From: DASWJZ01 sp038211615
Lineage (GTDB): Bacteria; Pseudomonadota; Alphaproteobacteria; Rhizobiales; Afifellaceae
Length of the DNA stretch: 64,000 bases
Assembly: GCA_038211615.1 (NCBI GenBank)
Contig: JBBQVL010000013.1
Coordinates: 1-64,000, forward strand
Direction: 5' to 3'
Below are positions 16,503 to 25,015 of the stretch, piece after piece. The first letter of the stretch is position 1; each line of letters starts with the position of its first letter. The notes beneath the pieces are model-generated. The model was not told where the DNA came from and made no database searches. It saw nothing but the letters and a program-made list of their open reading frames with translations. The translations under genes were made by a program, and so were the position numbers.

Positions 16503-18476
16503 TCAGGCCGACGCGCGCCCGCGAAAATCGATTGGCAGCGGGGTTTCCGCCTCGCGGGCCTCCGCCAGTTCCGGCGATAGCGTCGCAGCGACCGCTCGGA
16601 CCGCCTCGTCGAGCGACGTCGCCACACGGTCGGCGCGGGTCGCCTCCAGCGGATTGCGACGGCTCCCCTCGGTCTCCCCAAAGGTCCAGAAGCCCACGAT
16701 GATCGTCGCGTTCGGCAGCCGCCTCCGGATGCGCCGCACCAGGAAACGGGCGTGGGCGAGGGAATCGGAGTTCATGTAGGAGAGAACCACCACCGCCGGA
16801 TCGCCAAGCTCGCTATCGCGCAGCGTGGATGATTGCAACGCGTCGTGCGGGAGGAGGCGGACGGTCGCGCCCTGGCGTTCGAGCAGCTGCGCAAGCATTG
16901 CCGCTGCCGCGTCGTCGAGATCGCCGCGCGCCCCCGCGATGAGCGCCTCGACCCCGCGAAGCCGTTCGGGATCGGTGGGGGGCTCGGGGGGCTCGACTTC
17001 CACCGCAGCGTCAGTCCCCGGCCTTTCCTTGTCCTTGTCCTTGTCCTTGTCCTTGTCTTTGTCCTTCGCCTTGCTGATCTCGTCTTCCCAGTCCGCGAGA
17101 TTTTCCACGAGCACCATGGCGCCTTCGCTGACATGGGTCCGCTGTTCCTCGGACAGGCGGCCGTCAACGCGATCGTCCTCGGCGAGCGCAAGCGCCGGTA
17201 CCGCGACGTTGTCGTAGAAGGCGGCGAGCGAGTCCTTGGCGAGGAACTCCTCCGCGCGCTCCGTCGCCTCGTCCGGGTTACCTCCGAGCAGCCGACGGTA
17301 GAGAAGCTCGGGCGGCGTGAGCACCGGTTCGTTGCCGAGCAGCACGTCGAGGAAGGCGAGCTGCGGCACATGCCGCCCGAGCACGACCAGGCAAACCGTC
17401 AGCGGCGTCGAAAGGAGCAGCCCGATAGGCCCCCACAGCCAGGTCCAGAACACCGCCGAGGCGATGACGGCGATCGGCGAGAGGCCGGTGCTCGCGCCAT
17501 AGAGGAGCGGCTCGGCGAAATTGCTGATGACGAGCTCGATGACGATGAAGAGCGCGCCGGTGAGGAGAAGCGTCGTCCAGCCCGGATCGACGGCAATCGC
17601 CAGCGCGAGCGGAAAGAACGCGCCGACGATCGGCCCGATATAGGGGACGAAGCGCATCGTTCCGCAGAGAAGCGCCCACAGGAGCGGGTTTGGTATGCCG
17701 ATCAGCCAGAGCCCGATCCCGATCGGGATCGCGTACATCGTGTTCACGACGCACTGCATCAGCAGGTACTTCCCGACGCGCCGGGCGGCGTCGTCGTGCG
17801 CCTTGGTGGTGCGTGGCAGGTCGCGCGCGCCGGCGAGGCGCACGAGGCGATCGCGCAGATCGTCGCGTTTCAGCAGCATGAAGATGACGAAGACGATCAC
17901 GATGGCGGCCGTGGAGAGCGGGCTGACGAGCGGCCCGAGCACGGTGCTGACGAGCTGCATCGCGGTCGGCGAAGGTTCGTGGATCTCGACCGGGATCGGC
18001 GCGCGCGCCTCGGGCGTCGCTGCCGCGCCGTCGGCAGGCACGGCATCGGTGCTTTCCTGGTCGATCTTGCGGCCGAGATCGCGCAGCATCGAAGTGGCGC
18101 GCTCGAAGAGGTGACCGCCGGGCGGCGACTGGCGCACCGAGTCGATCTTGCTCTCGATGTTGTAGCGATAGGTTGGAAGGCGCCCGGCAAGGTCGGCGAT
18201 CTCCCATGCGAAGACCGAACCCAGTCCGACGATCACGACGAAGGCCATGACGACTGACGTGATGACTGCGGCGACGTTCGGAAAGTAGATTTTCCGCAAC
18301 CACCGCACCGGCGGCGCCAGCGCGAAGCTCAGGAGCATCGCAAGCGCCAGGGGGACGAAGATGTCGCGGCCGAAATAGAGCGCCGCGATGACCATGACAA
18401 CCATTGCGAGGACGAGAAGGGGCGACCGGTTGGTCTCCGGCGGCAGCTCGGCGCGCTGCGGGGCAGGCCGGTTCAT
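16503..18476 (-). CDS. AI-2E family transporter with extra C-terminal domain
   Basis: 657 residues. The first 370 or so form the AI-2E/PerM permease, with about eight membrane helices (LLVLAMVVMVIAALYFGRD, VAAVITSVVMAFVVIVGLG, AAIVIVFVIFMLLKRDDL, RFVPYIGPIVGAFFPLALAI, TWLWGPIGLLLSTPLTVCLV). The soluble C-terminus contains a Lys-Asp repeat and then an alpha/beta segment (VEALIAGARGDLDDAAAAML, DPAVVVLSYMNSDSLAHARF, LPNATIIVGFW) that reads like a cobalamin-binding-type Rossmann fold, without the usual DXHXXG. Substrate is unknown; family members move autoinducer-2, ions or other solutes. The start is uncertain: ATG 18476 was chosen, and the frame is open to 18563. Confidence 0.85.
   Translation of the reverse strand: MNRPAPQRAELPPETNRSPLLVLAMVVMVIAALYFGRDIFVPLALAMLLSFALAPPVRWLRKIYFPNVAAVITSVVMAFVVIVGLGSVFAWEIADLAGRLPTYRYNIESKIDSVRQSPPGGHLFERATSMLRDLGRKIDQESTDAVPADGAAATPEARAPIPVEIHEPSPTAMQLVSTVLGPLVSPLSTAAIVIVFVIFMLLKRDDLRDRLVRLAGARDLPRTTKAHDDAARRVGKYLLMQCVVNTMYAIPIGIGLWLIGIPNPLLWALLCGTMRFVPYIGPIVGAFFPLALAIAVDPGWTTLLLTGALFIVIELVISNFAEPLLYGASTGLSPIAVIASAVFWTWLWGPIGLLLSTPLTVCLVVLGRHVPQLAFLDVLLGNEPVLTPPELLYRRLLGGNPDEATERAEEFLAKDSLAAFYDNVAVPALALAEDDRVDGRLSEEQRTHVSEGAMVLVENLADWEDEISKAKDKDKDKDKDKDKERPGTDAAVEVEPPEPPTDPERLRGVEALIAGARGDLDDAAAAMLAQLLERQGATVRLLPHDALQSSTLRDSELGDPAVVVLSYMNSDSLAHARFLVRRIRRRLPNATIIVGFWTFGETEGSRRNPLEATRADRVATSLDEAVRAVAATLSPELAEAREAETPLPIDFRGRASA
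17027..17066 (-). repeat. Hexanucleotide tandem repeat coding (Lys-Asp)n
   Basis: On the plus strand CCTTGT is repeated almost seven times (one copy reads CTTTGT). Inside the AI-2E gene it encodes alternating Lys and Asp between the permease and the C-terminal domain. The six-base unit changes linker length without shifting the frame. Confidence 0.9.
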
Positions 18477-18604
18477 GGAAGGAATAAGCGCCAATAGAGT
18501 GCCCCGATCAGAATTGTTTCGGCGGCAAAGCTGCAGCCGCGCCAGTAACGGAGCATAGGGCAATCGGGTTGCGTCGGGAGCCTTTCAAGCCCAGTTAACG
18601 CCCG

Positions 18605-19981
18605 ATGTCTTCAACCGGCGATGATGAGGGGAACAGGCTTTCGGGCCGGCTGGCGCGCTATGCACGGGTCGGCTCGGGGGTCGGCGGCTTTGCGGCGCGG
18701 GTGATCGGCTCGCGGGCGCTCGGGCGCGACGCGGACCCGGCAGCCCAGGCCGCGGATCTCGCACGCATGCTGGGCGGGCTGAAGGGGCCGCTGATGAAGG
18801 TGGCGCAGCTTGCCGCCACCGTCCCCGACGTGCTGCCGCCGGAATATGCCTTCGAGCTGCAAAAACTCCAGTCCATGGCGCCGCCGATGGGCTGGGCCTT
18901 CGTGCGGCGGCGGATGCGCGCCGAGCTCGGGCCGGAATGGGAAGCGCGCTTCAGGGAATTCGAGCACGAGCCGGCCGCCGCCGCTTCGCTCGGTCAGGTG
19001 CACCGCGCGGTCGCGCATGACGGCACGGCGGTCGCCTGCAAGCTCCAGTATCCGGACATGAACTCGGCGGTGGAGGCGGACCTGACGCAGCTCACCGCGA
19101 TCCTCGCCGTGCAGCGGCGCTTCAGCCCCGAGATCGATACGCGCGAGATTCTGAAGGAGCTGGGCGAGCGGCTGCGCGAAGAGCTCGATTACGAGCGCGA
19201 GTCGCGCCACATGCGGCTCTACGGCGCGGTGCTCGCCGACGCGCCGGAGGTGCACGTGCCGGCCGCGCTGCCGGAACTGTCGACGCGGCGGCTGCTCACG
19301 ATGACGTGGCTCGAGGGGAAGCCGCTCCTCTCCTACGTCGATCACAGCCAGGAGGAGCGGAACCGCATCGCGACGGCGCTCTTCAAGGCGTGGTGGCGGC
19401 CCTTCGCGCGGATCGGCGTGATCCACGGCGACCCGCATCTCGGCAATTACACGATCTTCGAGGACGACGGCCGGCCGGCGGGGCTGAACCTCCTCGACTA
19501 CGGCTGCGTCCGCATCTTCCCGCCGAGCTTCGTCGAGGGTGTCATCGAGCTCTATCGCGGCTTCCAGACCGACGATCGCGCCCGGATCGCCGCAGCCTAC
19601 GCCATCTGGGGCTTTCGCGACCTGACCGACGCGCTGGTCGATACTTTGAGCGTCTGGGCGCGCTTCATCTACGCGCCCCTCCTCGACGACCGCGTCCGCA
19701 CGGTCGCCGACGGAATCGCTCCGCATCTCTACGGCCGGCAGGAGGTGTGGAAGGTCAAGCAGGGGCTCCGACCGAGCGGCCGCCTTACCATCCCGCGCGA
19801 ATTCGTGCTGATGAACCGCGCCGCAATCGGCTTGGGCGCGGTTTTCCTGCACCTGAAGGCGGAGCTGAATTTCCACCAGCTCTTCGAAGCGGAGATCGAG
19901 GGGTTCGAGCGCGCGAAGCTGGAGGAGCGGCAGCGGGACGCGCTGGTCGAGGCCGGGCTCGGGGCACGCGACGGGGTTTGA
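18605..19981 (+). CDS. ABC1/UbiB family atypical kinase
   Basis: 458 residues, protein-kinase-like fold. Family features: AAAASLGQVHRAV (the Ala-rich loop replacing the P-loop), the lysine in VACKLQYP, EELDYERES, the catalytic block HGDPHLGNYTIFED and the metal-binding LLDYGCVR. The KxGQ region reads LMKVAQL, a variant of the usual motif. Members support ubiquinone synthesis or lipid export through ATPase activity; the exact role here is unknown. It is divergent from the AI-2E gene. Confidence 0.92.
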   Translation: MSSTGDDEGNRLSGRLARYARVGSGVGGFAARVIGSRALGRDADPAAQAADLARMLGGLKGPLMKVAQLAATVPDVLPPEYAFELQKLQSMAPPMGWAFVRRRMRAELGPEWEARFREFEHEPAAAASLGQVHRAVAHDGTAVACKLQYPDMNSAVEADLTQLTAILAVQRRFSPEIDTREILKELGERLREELDYERESRHMRLYGAVLADAPEVHVPAALPELSTRRLLTMTWLEGKPLLSYVDHSQEERNRIATALFKAWWRPFARIGVIHGDPHLGNYTIFEDDGRPAGLNLLDYGCVRIFPPSFVEGVIELYRGFQTDDRARIAAAYAIWGFRDLTDALVDTLSVWARFIYAPLLDDRVRTVADGIAPHLYGRQEVWKVKQGLRPSGRLTIPREFVLMNRAAIGLGAVFLHLKAELNFHQLFEAEIEGFERAKLEERQRDALVEAGLGARDGV

Positions 19982-20159
19982 GCGCTTCGCGGCCGGCTGC
20001 AAGAGCCGCCGCCGTGGTCCCGTTACAAATCCCCCGGGAGCGCCGCCAGGACGCCGAAGGCGGTGAATTCCCGCCGAATGCGGCACCCGGGCACGTTGCT
20101 CCGTTTTCACGGCCTGTGTTAAGCCTCAGCAACACCAATCCGCTTGCGTCGGGGAAATC

Positions 20160-20459
20160 ATGGCCGAACACACCCACACCGGACCCGTCGAGCTCGGCGC
20201 GCCGATGGACTACGTGGAGCACCGCAAGACCTTCGCCGCCTTCGTGGCGCTGACCAAGGTCACGACGCTTTCCTGCATCGCAATCGTGCAGGCGCTGGCG
20301 CTGTTCGGCCTTGCCGCCAACGCCTTCTGGCTCGGCGTGCTGATGATCGTGCTGATGATGGTCGCGGCGGCGATCGGGATCATGGGCAAGGGCAGCATCA
20401 CGCCGCTGGTCGGCGTGGTGGTCCTCGGATTCGTGTTAATGGCGCTGACGCTCGGCTAG
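20160..20459 (+). CDS. aa3-type cytochrome c oxidase subunit IV family protein
   Basis: 99 residues. The soluble N-terminus GAPMDYVEHRKTFAAFVALTK is the small bacterial aa3 subunit IV signature, followed by a hydrophobic segment; the remaining half (FWLGVLMIVLMMVAAAIGIM, PLVGVVVLGFVLMALTL) adds two further membrane helices. GGGGAAATC precedes the ATG. No other oxidase gene is in the window; the gene is 12 bases before pntAA and is commonly found there in this order, so it probably heads the transhydrogenase operon. Confidence 0.88.
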   Translation: MAEHTHTGPVELGAPMDYVEHRKTFAAFVALTKVTTLSCIAIVQALALFGLAANAFWLGVLMIVLMMVAAAIGIMGKGSITPLVGVVVLGFVLMALTLG

Positions 20460-20471
20460 CGGGCGCATCCG

Positions 20472-21638
20472 ATGCGCGTCGCGGTGCTGAAGGAAGACTC
20501 GTCGGTCGAGCCGCGCGTCGCGGCGACGCCCGAAACGGTGAAGAAGTTCGCGGCGCTCGGCGCGAGCGTCGCGGTCGAGGCGGGCGCGGGCACGGCGGCG
20601 GGGCTTTCGGACGCGCGCTACCGGGACGCCGGCGCGGAGATATCCCCGACCGCCGAGGCGGCGCTTGCCGATGCGGACCTGGTGCTGAAAGTCCGCCGGC
20701 CGGAAAATCTCTCCGGCTACAAGAGCGGCGCGGCGGTTGTTGCGCTGATGGATCCCTACGGCAACGAGGCGGCGCTGCAGGGCCTTGCCGCGGCCGGCCT
20801 GCAGGCTTTTTCGCTGGAGCTCATCCCGCGCATCACCCGCGCGCAGGTGATGGACGTGCTTTCGAGCCAGGCCAACCTTGCCGGCTACCAGGCGGTGATC
20901 GAGGCGGCGGCGCATTTCGGCCGCGCCATGCCGATGATGATGACGGCGGCCGGGACCGTTCCCGCCGCGCGGGTCTTCGTCATGGGGGCGGGCGTCGCAG
21001 GCCTGCAGGCGGTCGCGACGGCGCGGCGTCTCGGCGCGGTGGTGACCGCCACCGACGTCAGGCCCGCCGCGAAAGAGCAGGTCGCCTCGCTCGGCGCGAA
21101 GTTCATCGCGGTGGAGGACGAGGAGTTCAAGCAGGCCGAGACGGCCGCCGGCTACGCCAAGCCGATGTCGGCGGAATATCAGGCGAAGCAGGCGGCACTG
21201 GTGAAGGACCACATCGCCAAGCAGGACATCGTCATCACCACGGCGCTCATCCCCGGCCGCCCCGCGCCGAAGCTCGTGAGCGCCGAGATGGTGGCGTCGA
21301 TGGCCGACGGGTCGGTGATCGTCGATCTCGCGGTAGAGCGCGGCGGCAACGTCGCCGGAGCGGTGCCCGGTGAGGTCGCGAAAGTGGGCGGGGTGGCGAT
21401 CATCGGCTATCTGAACGTGGCCGGCCGGATCGCGGCGTCCTCCTCGGCGCTCCTCGCGCGAAACATCTATGCCTTCGTAGAGCCGATGATCGACAAGACG
21501 ACGAAGGCGCTCGCCATCAAGCGCGACGACGAGATCGTCGCCGCGACGCTGCTGACCGCCGACGGCACGATCGTGCACAAGGCTTTTGCGCCGAAGCTCA
21601 CGGTTGCATCGCTGCAAGGCGGGGGAGGTCAGGCCTGA
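20472..21638 (+). CDS. pntAA: NAD(P) transhydrogenase subunit alpha, part 1
   Basis: NAD(H)-binding domain I of the proton-pumping transhydrogenase, which makes NADPH from NADH using the proton gradient. 388 residues: RVAVLKEDSSVEPRVAATP at the start, the alanine dehydrogenase/PNT N-terminal domain (ISLELIPRITRAQ variant), the nucleotide fold VFVMGAGVAGLQAVATARRL with TDVRP, and TALIPGRPAPKLV. Its stop overlaps pntAB by one base (TGATG at 21636). The subunit is split into PntAA and PntAB as in other alphaproteobacteria, not fused as in E. coli. Confidence 0.97.
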   Translation: MRVAVLKEDSSVEPRVAATPETVKKFAALGASVAVEAGAGTAAGLSDARYRDAGAEISPTAEAALADADLVLKVRRPENLSGYKSGAAVVALMDPYGNEAALQGLAAAGLQAFSLELIPRITRAQVMDVLSSQANLAGYQAVIEAAAHFGRAMPMMMTAAGTVPAARVFVMGAGVAGLQAVATARRLGAVVTATDVRPAAKEQVASLGAKFIAVEDEEFKQAETAAGYAKPMSAEYQAKQAALVKDHIAKQDIVITTALIPGRPAPKLVSAEMVASMADGSVIVDLAVERGGNVAGAVPGEVAKVGGVAIIGYLNVAGRIAASSSALLARNIYAFVEPMIDKTTKALAIKRDDEIVAATLLTADGTIVHKAFAPKLTVASLQGGGGQA

Positions 21639-22114
21639 TGGAGAACGACACCCTCAACGCCGCCGTGCAGCGCGCACAGGAGGCGGCGCAGGCCGCCGGC
21701 CAGGCAGCGGAGCAGGCGCGCATCGCGGCGGAGCAGGCGGCGCAGATCGCGCTCGCGCACGACGCCAGCCTCGACGCGGCGGGCGCCGCGGCGCATGTCG
21801 CCTCGGGCGGCGTGATCGACCCGTTCGTCTTCCGGCTGTCGATTTTCGTGCTGGCGATCTTCGTCGGCTACTACGTCGTCTGGTCGGTGACGCCGGCGCT
21901 GCACACGCCGCTCATGAGCGTCACCAACGCCATCTCCTCGGTGATCGTGGTCGGTGCGCTGCTCGCCGTCGGCGTCGACCTGATGGGCGAAGGGACTGTT
22001 CTGGCGCGGCTCTTCGGCTTCCTGGCGCTGATGCTCGCCAGCGTGAACATTTTTGGCGGCTTCCTCGTCACGCAGCGCATGCTCGCGATGTACAGACGGA
22101 AGGAGCGCGCATGA
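21638..22114 (+). CDS. pntAB: NAD(P) transhydrogenase subunit alpha, part 2
   Basis: Membrane part of the alpha subunit. 158 residues: an Ala/Gln-rich helical leader of about 55 (AAQAAGQAAEQARIAAEQAA), then DPFVFRLSIFVLAIFVGYYVVW, VTPALHTPLMSVTNAISSVI and GFLALMLASVNIFGGFLVTQRML, which give four helices lining the proton path with PntB. The stop overlaps the next gene as ATGA (22111-22114). That next gene is not pntB but an antitoxin-type nucleotidyltransferase. Confidence 0.96.
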   Translation: MENDTLNAAVQRAQEAAQAAGQAAEQARIAAEQAAQIALAHDASLDAAGAAAHVASGGVIDPFVFRLSIFVLAIFVGYYVVWSVTPALHTPLMSVTNAISSVIVVGALLAVGVDLMGEGTVLARLFGFLALMLASVNIFGGFLVTQRMLAMYRRKERA

Positions 22115-22413
22115 CGATCGATCGCGAGTTGGTCCTCGCCAAGCTGCGCGAGCAGCGCGAGCACATCGAGCGGGAGTACGGATTGCGGATGGTCGGGCTT
22201 GTCGGATCCGTCGCACGCGGCGGGGCGAGACCCGACAGCGACATAGATGTCTTTGTCGATATCATTCGGACACCCTCGCTGTTCGAGATTTCCCGCGCCG
22301 AGCGTGACGTTCGAGACGCCGCCAAACTCGACTTGCGCGTGGAGTTTGTCTTCCGCGAGGATCTACGGCCGGCGATGCGCACTCGAATGGAACGCGATCT
22401 CATTCCGCTTTAA
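22111..22413 (+). CDS. MNT-type nucleotidyltransferase antitoxin (MntA family)
   Basis: 100 residues, a minimal nucleotidyltransferase. The motif GSVARGGARPDSDIDVFVD (residues 32-50) matches GSX10DXD exactly, and LDLRVEFVF supplies the later acidic strand. In studied pairs MntA neutralises the HEPN toxin by adding AMP to a tyrosine in the RX4HXY motif. The ATG overlaps the pntAB stop as ATGA and its TAA overlaps the HEPN start by one base (TAATG). Base use is visibly lower in GC than in the pnt genes, suggesting acquisition. Confidence 0.93.
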   Translation: MTIDRELVLAKLREQREHIEREYGLRMVGLVGSVARGGARPDSDIDVFVDIIRTPSLFEISRAERDVRDAAKLDLRVEFVFREDLRPAMRTRMERDLIPL

Positions 22414-22757
22414 TGGAGGAAGAGGACCGTGAATACTTCGGAGACATGCTTCGATTTGCGGAGATGGCAGCGCGTGTTTTCGCGTCCGCAGACGTCGCAG
22501 CCGTTGTCTCCGACGAGACAAAGGTCCAGGCATTGCTTCGCGCTCTTCAGACGATCGGGGAGGCGGCCAATCAAGTCTCGGTTGGCGTGCGGGCAGAGCG
22601 TAGCGATATTCCTTGGGACGACATGATCGCCATGCGCCATCGTCTTGTTCACGACTACCGCAGAATTCGAATCGATATCGTTGTGAAAACGGTGCGTGAC
22701 GACATTCCTCAATTGATTGCCGCTCTCCAGCGGGCAATCGAGGATGACACTCCATGA
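22413..22757 (+). CDS. HEPN toxin, HepT/DUF86 family
   Basis: 114 residues, all-helical DUF86/HepT RNase toxin. The active motif RX4HXY is intact as RHRLVHDY (Arg75, His80, Tyr82), and the family blocks LLRALQTIGEAANQVS and DIPWDDMIAMRH are present. HepT proteins act as RNases (tRNA or mRNA) and are silenced by the partner MNT protein. The start overlaps the MNT stop; its own stop overlaps pntB as ATGA (22754-22757). Lower GC than the neighbours, as in the MNT gene. Confidence 0.93.
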   Translation: MEEEDREYFGDMLRFAEMAARVFASADVAAVVSDETKVQALLRALQTIGEAANQVSVGVRAERSDIPWDDMIAMRHRLVHDYRRIRIDIVVKTVRDDIPQLIAALQRAIEDDTP

Positions 22758-24148
22758 GCGCCAGCCTCACCGCCTTCCTCTATCTCGTCTCGGGCGTGCT
22801 CTTCATCCTGGCGCTGCGCGGCCTGTCGCATCCGGAGACGAGCCGGCAGGGCAATATGTTCGGCATGGTGGGCATGGCGCTCGCCATCCTCACCACGCTC
22901 TCCGGCGCGCCGCCGGCGGGCTTCTTCGGCTGGCTCTTCATCGTCATCGCGATGGGCGCAGGTGGCGCAACGGGCGCTGTCATCGCGCGGCGCATTCCGA
23001 TGACGGCGATGCCGCAGCTCGTCGCGGCGTTCCACTCGCTGGTGGGTCTCGCGGCCGTGCTCGTCGCCGCCGCTGCGCTCTATGCCCCGCAAGCCTTCGG
23101 CATCGGTACGCTCGGCGACATCCACGGCCAGGCGCTGGTGGAAATGTCGATCGGCGTCGCGATCGGCGCGATCACCTTCACCGGCTCCATCATCGCCTTC
23201 CTGAAGCTCGACGGACGGATGTCGGGGAAGCCGATCCTGCTGCCCGCCCGGCATGTCATCAACATCGCGCTGGCGGTGCTGATCGTCGTCTTCATCTACC
23301 GGCTTGCCTCGACCGAAAGCCATCTCGCCTTCTGGCTCATCGTGCTCCTGTCGCTCGCCTTCGGCGGGCTGCTCATCGTGCCGATCGGCGGAGCCGACAT
23401 GCCGGTCGTGATCTCGATGCTGAATTCCTATTCCGGCTGGGCGGCGGCGGGCATCGGCTTCACGCTCGGCAACACGGCGCTGATCATCACCGGCGCGCTG
23501 GTCGGCTCGTCGGGCGCCATCCTGTCCTACATCATGTGCAAGGGGATGAACCGCAGCTTCGTCTCCGTCATCCTCGGTGGCTTCGGCGGGGAGACGGCCG
23601 GGCCGGCTGGCGACACCGGCGACAAGACGGTGAAGCAGGGCTCCGCCGAGGATGCGGCGTTCCTGATGAAGAACGCGACAAAGGTCATCGTCGTGCCGGG
23701 CTACGGCATGGCGGTGGCGCAGGCGCAGCACGCGCTCCGCGAGATGGGCGACAAGCTGAAGGCGGCGGGCGTGGAGGTGAAATACGCCATCCATCCGGTC
23801 GCCGGCCGCATGCCGGGCCACATGAACGTGCTTCTGGCCGAGGCGAACGTCCCCTACGACGACGTGTTCGAGCTCGAAGACATCAACTCGGAATTCGCCC
23901 AGACCGACGTCGCCTACGTGATCGGCGCCAACGACGTGACCAATCCGGCGGCGCGCGACGACAAGACCTCGCCGATCTTCGGGATGCCGATCCTCGATGT
24001 GGACAAGGCGGCGACCTGCCTCTTCGTCAAGCGCTCGCTCGCCTCCGGCTACGCCGGCATCGACAATACCCTGTTCTACAAGCCGAACACGATGATGCTC
24101 TTCGGCGACGCCAAGAAGATGACCGAGGACATCGTCAAGGCGCTGTAG
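22754..24148 (+). CDS. pntB: NAD(P) transhydrogenase subunit beta
   Basis: 464 residues. The N-terminal half has about nine membrane helices (LYLVSGVLFILALRGL, GMALAILTTLSG, GFFGWLFIVIAMGAGGA and others) that form the proton channel with PntAB. The C-terminal domain III binds NADP(H): VVPGYGMAVAQAQHALREM, HPVAGRMPGHMNVLLAEA, DINSEFAQTDVAYVIGANDV, KRSLASGYAGIDNTLFY. The start ATG overlaps the HepT stop, so its translation may now depend on ribosomes finishing the toxin gene. Confidence 0.97.
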   Translation: MSASLTAFLYLVSGVLFILALRGLSHPETSRQGNMFGMVGMALAILTTLSGAPPAGFFGWLFIVIAMGAGGATGAVIARRIPMTAMPQLVAAFHSLVGLAAVLVAAAALYAPQAFGIGTLGDIHGQALVEMSIGVAIGAITFTGSIIAFLKLDGRMSGKPILLPARHVINIALAVLIVVFIYRLASTESHLAFWLIVLLSLAFGGLLIVPIGGADMPVVISMLNSYSGWAAAGIGFTLGNTALIITGALVGSSGAILSYIMCKGMNRSFVSVILGGFGGETAGPAGDTGDKTVKQGSAEDAAFLMKNATKVIVVPGYGMAVAQAQHALREMGDKLKAAGVEVKYAIHPVAGRMPGHMNVLLAEANVPYDDVFELEDINSEFAQTDVAYVIGANDVTNPAARDDKTSPIFGMPILDVDKAATCLFVKRSLASGYAGIDNTLFYKPNTMMLFGDAKKMTEDIVKAL

Positions 24149-24151
24149 AAC

Positions 24152-25003
24152 GTGGCCAGCGGACCGCGGAGCAACGACGCGCGGAGGTTTGTCTTTCGGG
24201 CCGCCGGCTTTCTCGTTGCCCTCGCCGCGGCCGTCTATCTCATCGCCTGCTGCTACCTCTACGCCTTCCAGCGCAGCTATGTGTTCGAGCCGGGCGGGGT
24301 GCTTGCGACGCCTTCGGAGAAGGGGCTGGCGCAGGTTGAGGTGGTCACGATCCGGGTCAGGGACGGAGCGGATCTGACCGGCTGGTACGGCGCGCCCGCG
24401 CCCGGGCGCCCGACGATCCTCTACTTCCACGGCAACGCCGGAAACGTCTCGGGCCGGGCGCCGCGCTTCAGGCAGATCCTGGATTCCGGCTTCGGCCTGC
24501 TCGCGGTCAGCTATCGCGGCTATCCGGGAAGCGGTGGAGACCCGAGCGAGACCGCGCTCTTCTCCGACGGGCTGGAGATCTTCGACTGGCTGGCGAAGAA
24601 GACGCCGGACATCGTGGTCTACGGCGAATCGCTCGGCACGGCCGTCGCTACCTACGTCGCCTCCGAGCGGGCCGGCCGCGCGCTCGTGCTCGAAGCGCCG
24701 TTCACAGCGGCGCTCGATATCGCTGCCGCCACTTATCCGTGGGTGCCGACGAGCCTGTTGATGCGTGACCCGTTCCTGTCGCGCGAGGCGATCCTGAAGG
24801 TCGACGAACCGCTGCTCGTCGTCCACGGCACGGATGACAAGGTGGTGCCGGTCGAGATGGGGCGGCGGCTCTTTGCGCTGGCGCATGAGCCGAAGAAGCT
24901 CGCCATCATCGACGGCGGCGCGCACAGCGATCTCTGGGACCGCGGCCTCTGGCCGATCGTTCTCGGCTTTCTGAAGCTGGAAGGCGTAACAGGCGGATCG
25001 TGA
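24152..25003 (+). CDS. Membrane-anchored alpha/beta hydrolase
   Basis: 283 residues. One N-terminal hydrophobic helix (AAGFLVALAAAVYLIACCYLY) is followed by an alpha/beta-hydrolase domain with the oxyanion motif LYFHGNAGNVSG, the nucleophile elbow VVYGESLGTAVA, the acid in HGTDDKVVP and the histidine in DGGAHSDL. This resembles the BEM46/ABHD13-type group, whose substrates are poorly known. It begins with GTG 4 bases after the pntB stop, so it may be the last gene of that transcript. Confidence 0.9.
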   Translation: MASGPRSNDARRFVFRAAGFLVALAAAVYLIACCYLYAFQRSYVFEPGGVLATPSEKGLAQVEVVTIRVRDGADLTGWYGAPAPGRPTILYFHGNAGNVSGRAPRFRQILDSGFGLLAVSYRGYPGSGGDPSETALFSDGLEIFDWLAKKTPDIVVYGESLGTAVATYVASERAGRALVLEAPFTAALDIAAATYPWVPTSLLMRDPFLSREAILKVDEPLLVVHGTDDKVVPVEMGRRLFALAHEPKKLAIIDGGAHSDLWDRGLWPIVLGFLKLEGVTGGS

Positions 25004-25015
25004 CCGCCGGAACGG

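Noticed and set aside
22111..22757. Defence island around the MNT-HEPN pair
   Set aside because: Flanking genes are metabolic (pnt, hydrolase); no other defence gene nearby.
22709..24925. Long minus-strand open frame of 738 codons opposite pntB and the hydrolase gene
   Set aside because: Composition rich in Arg, His, Asp and Gly is that of an antisense shadow of a GC-rich gene; the plus strand has clear pntB.
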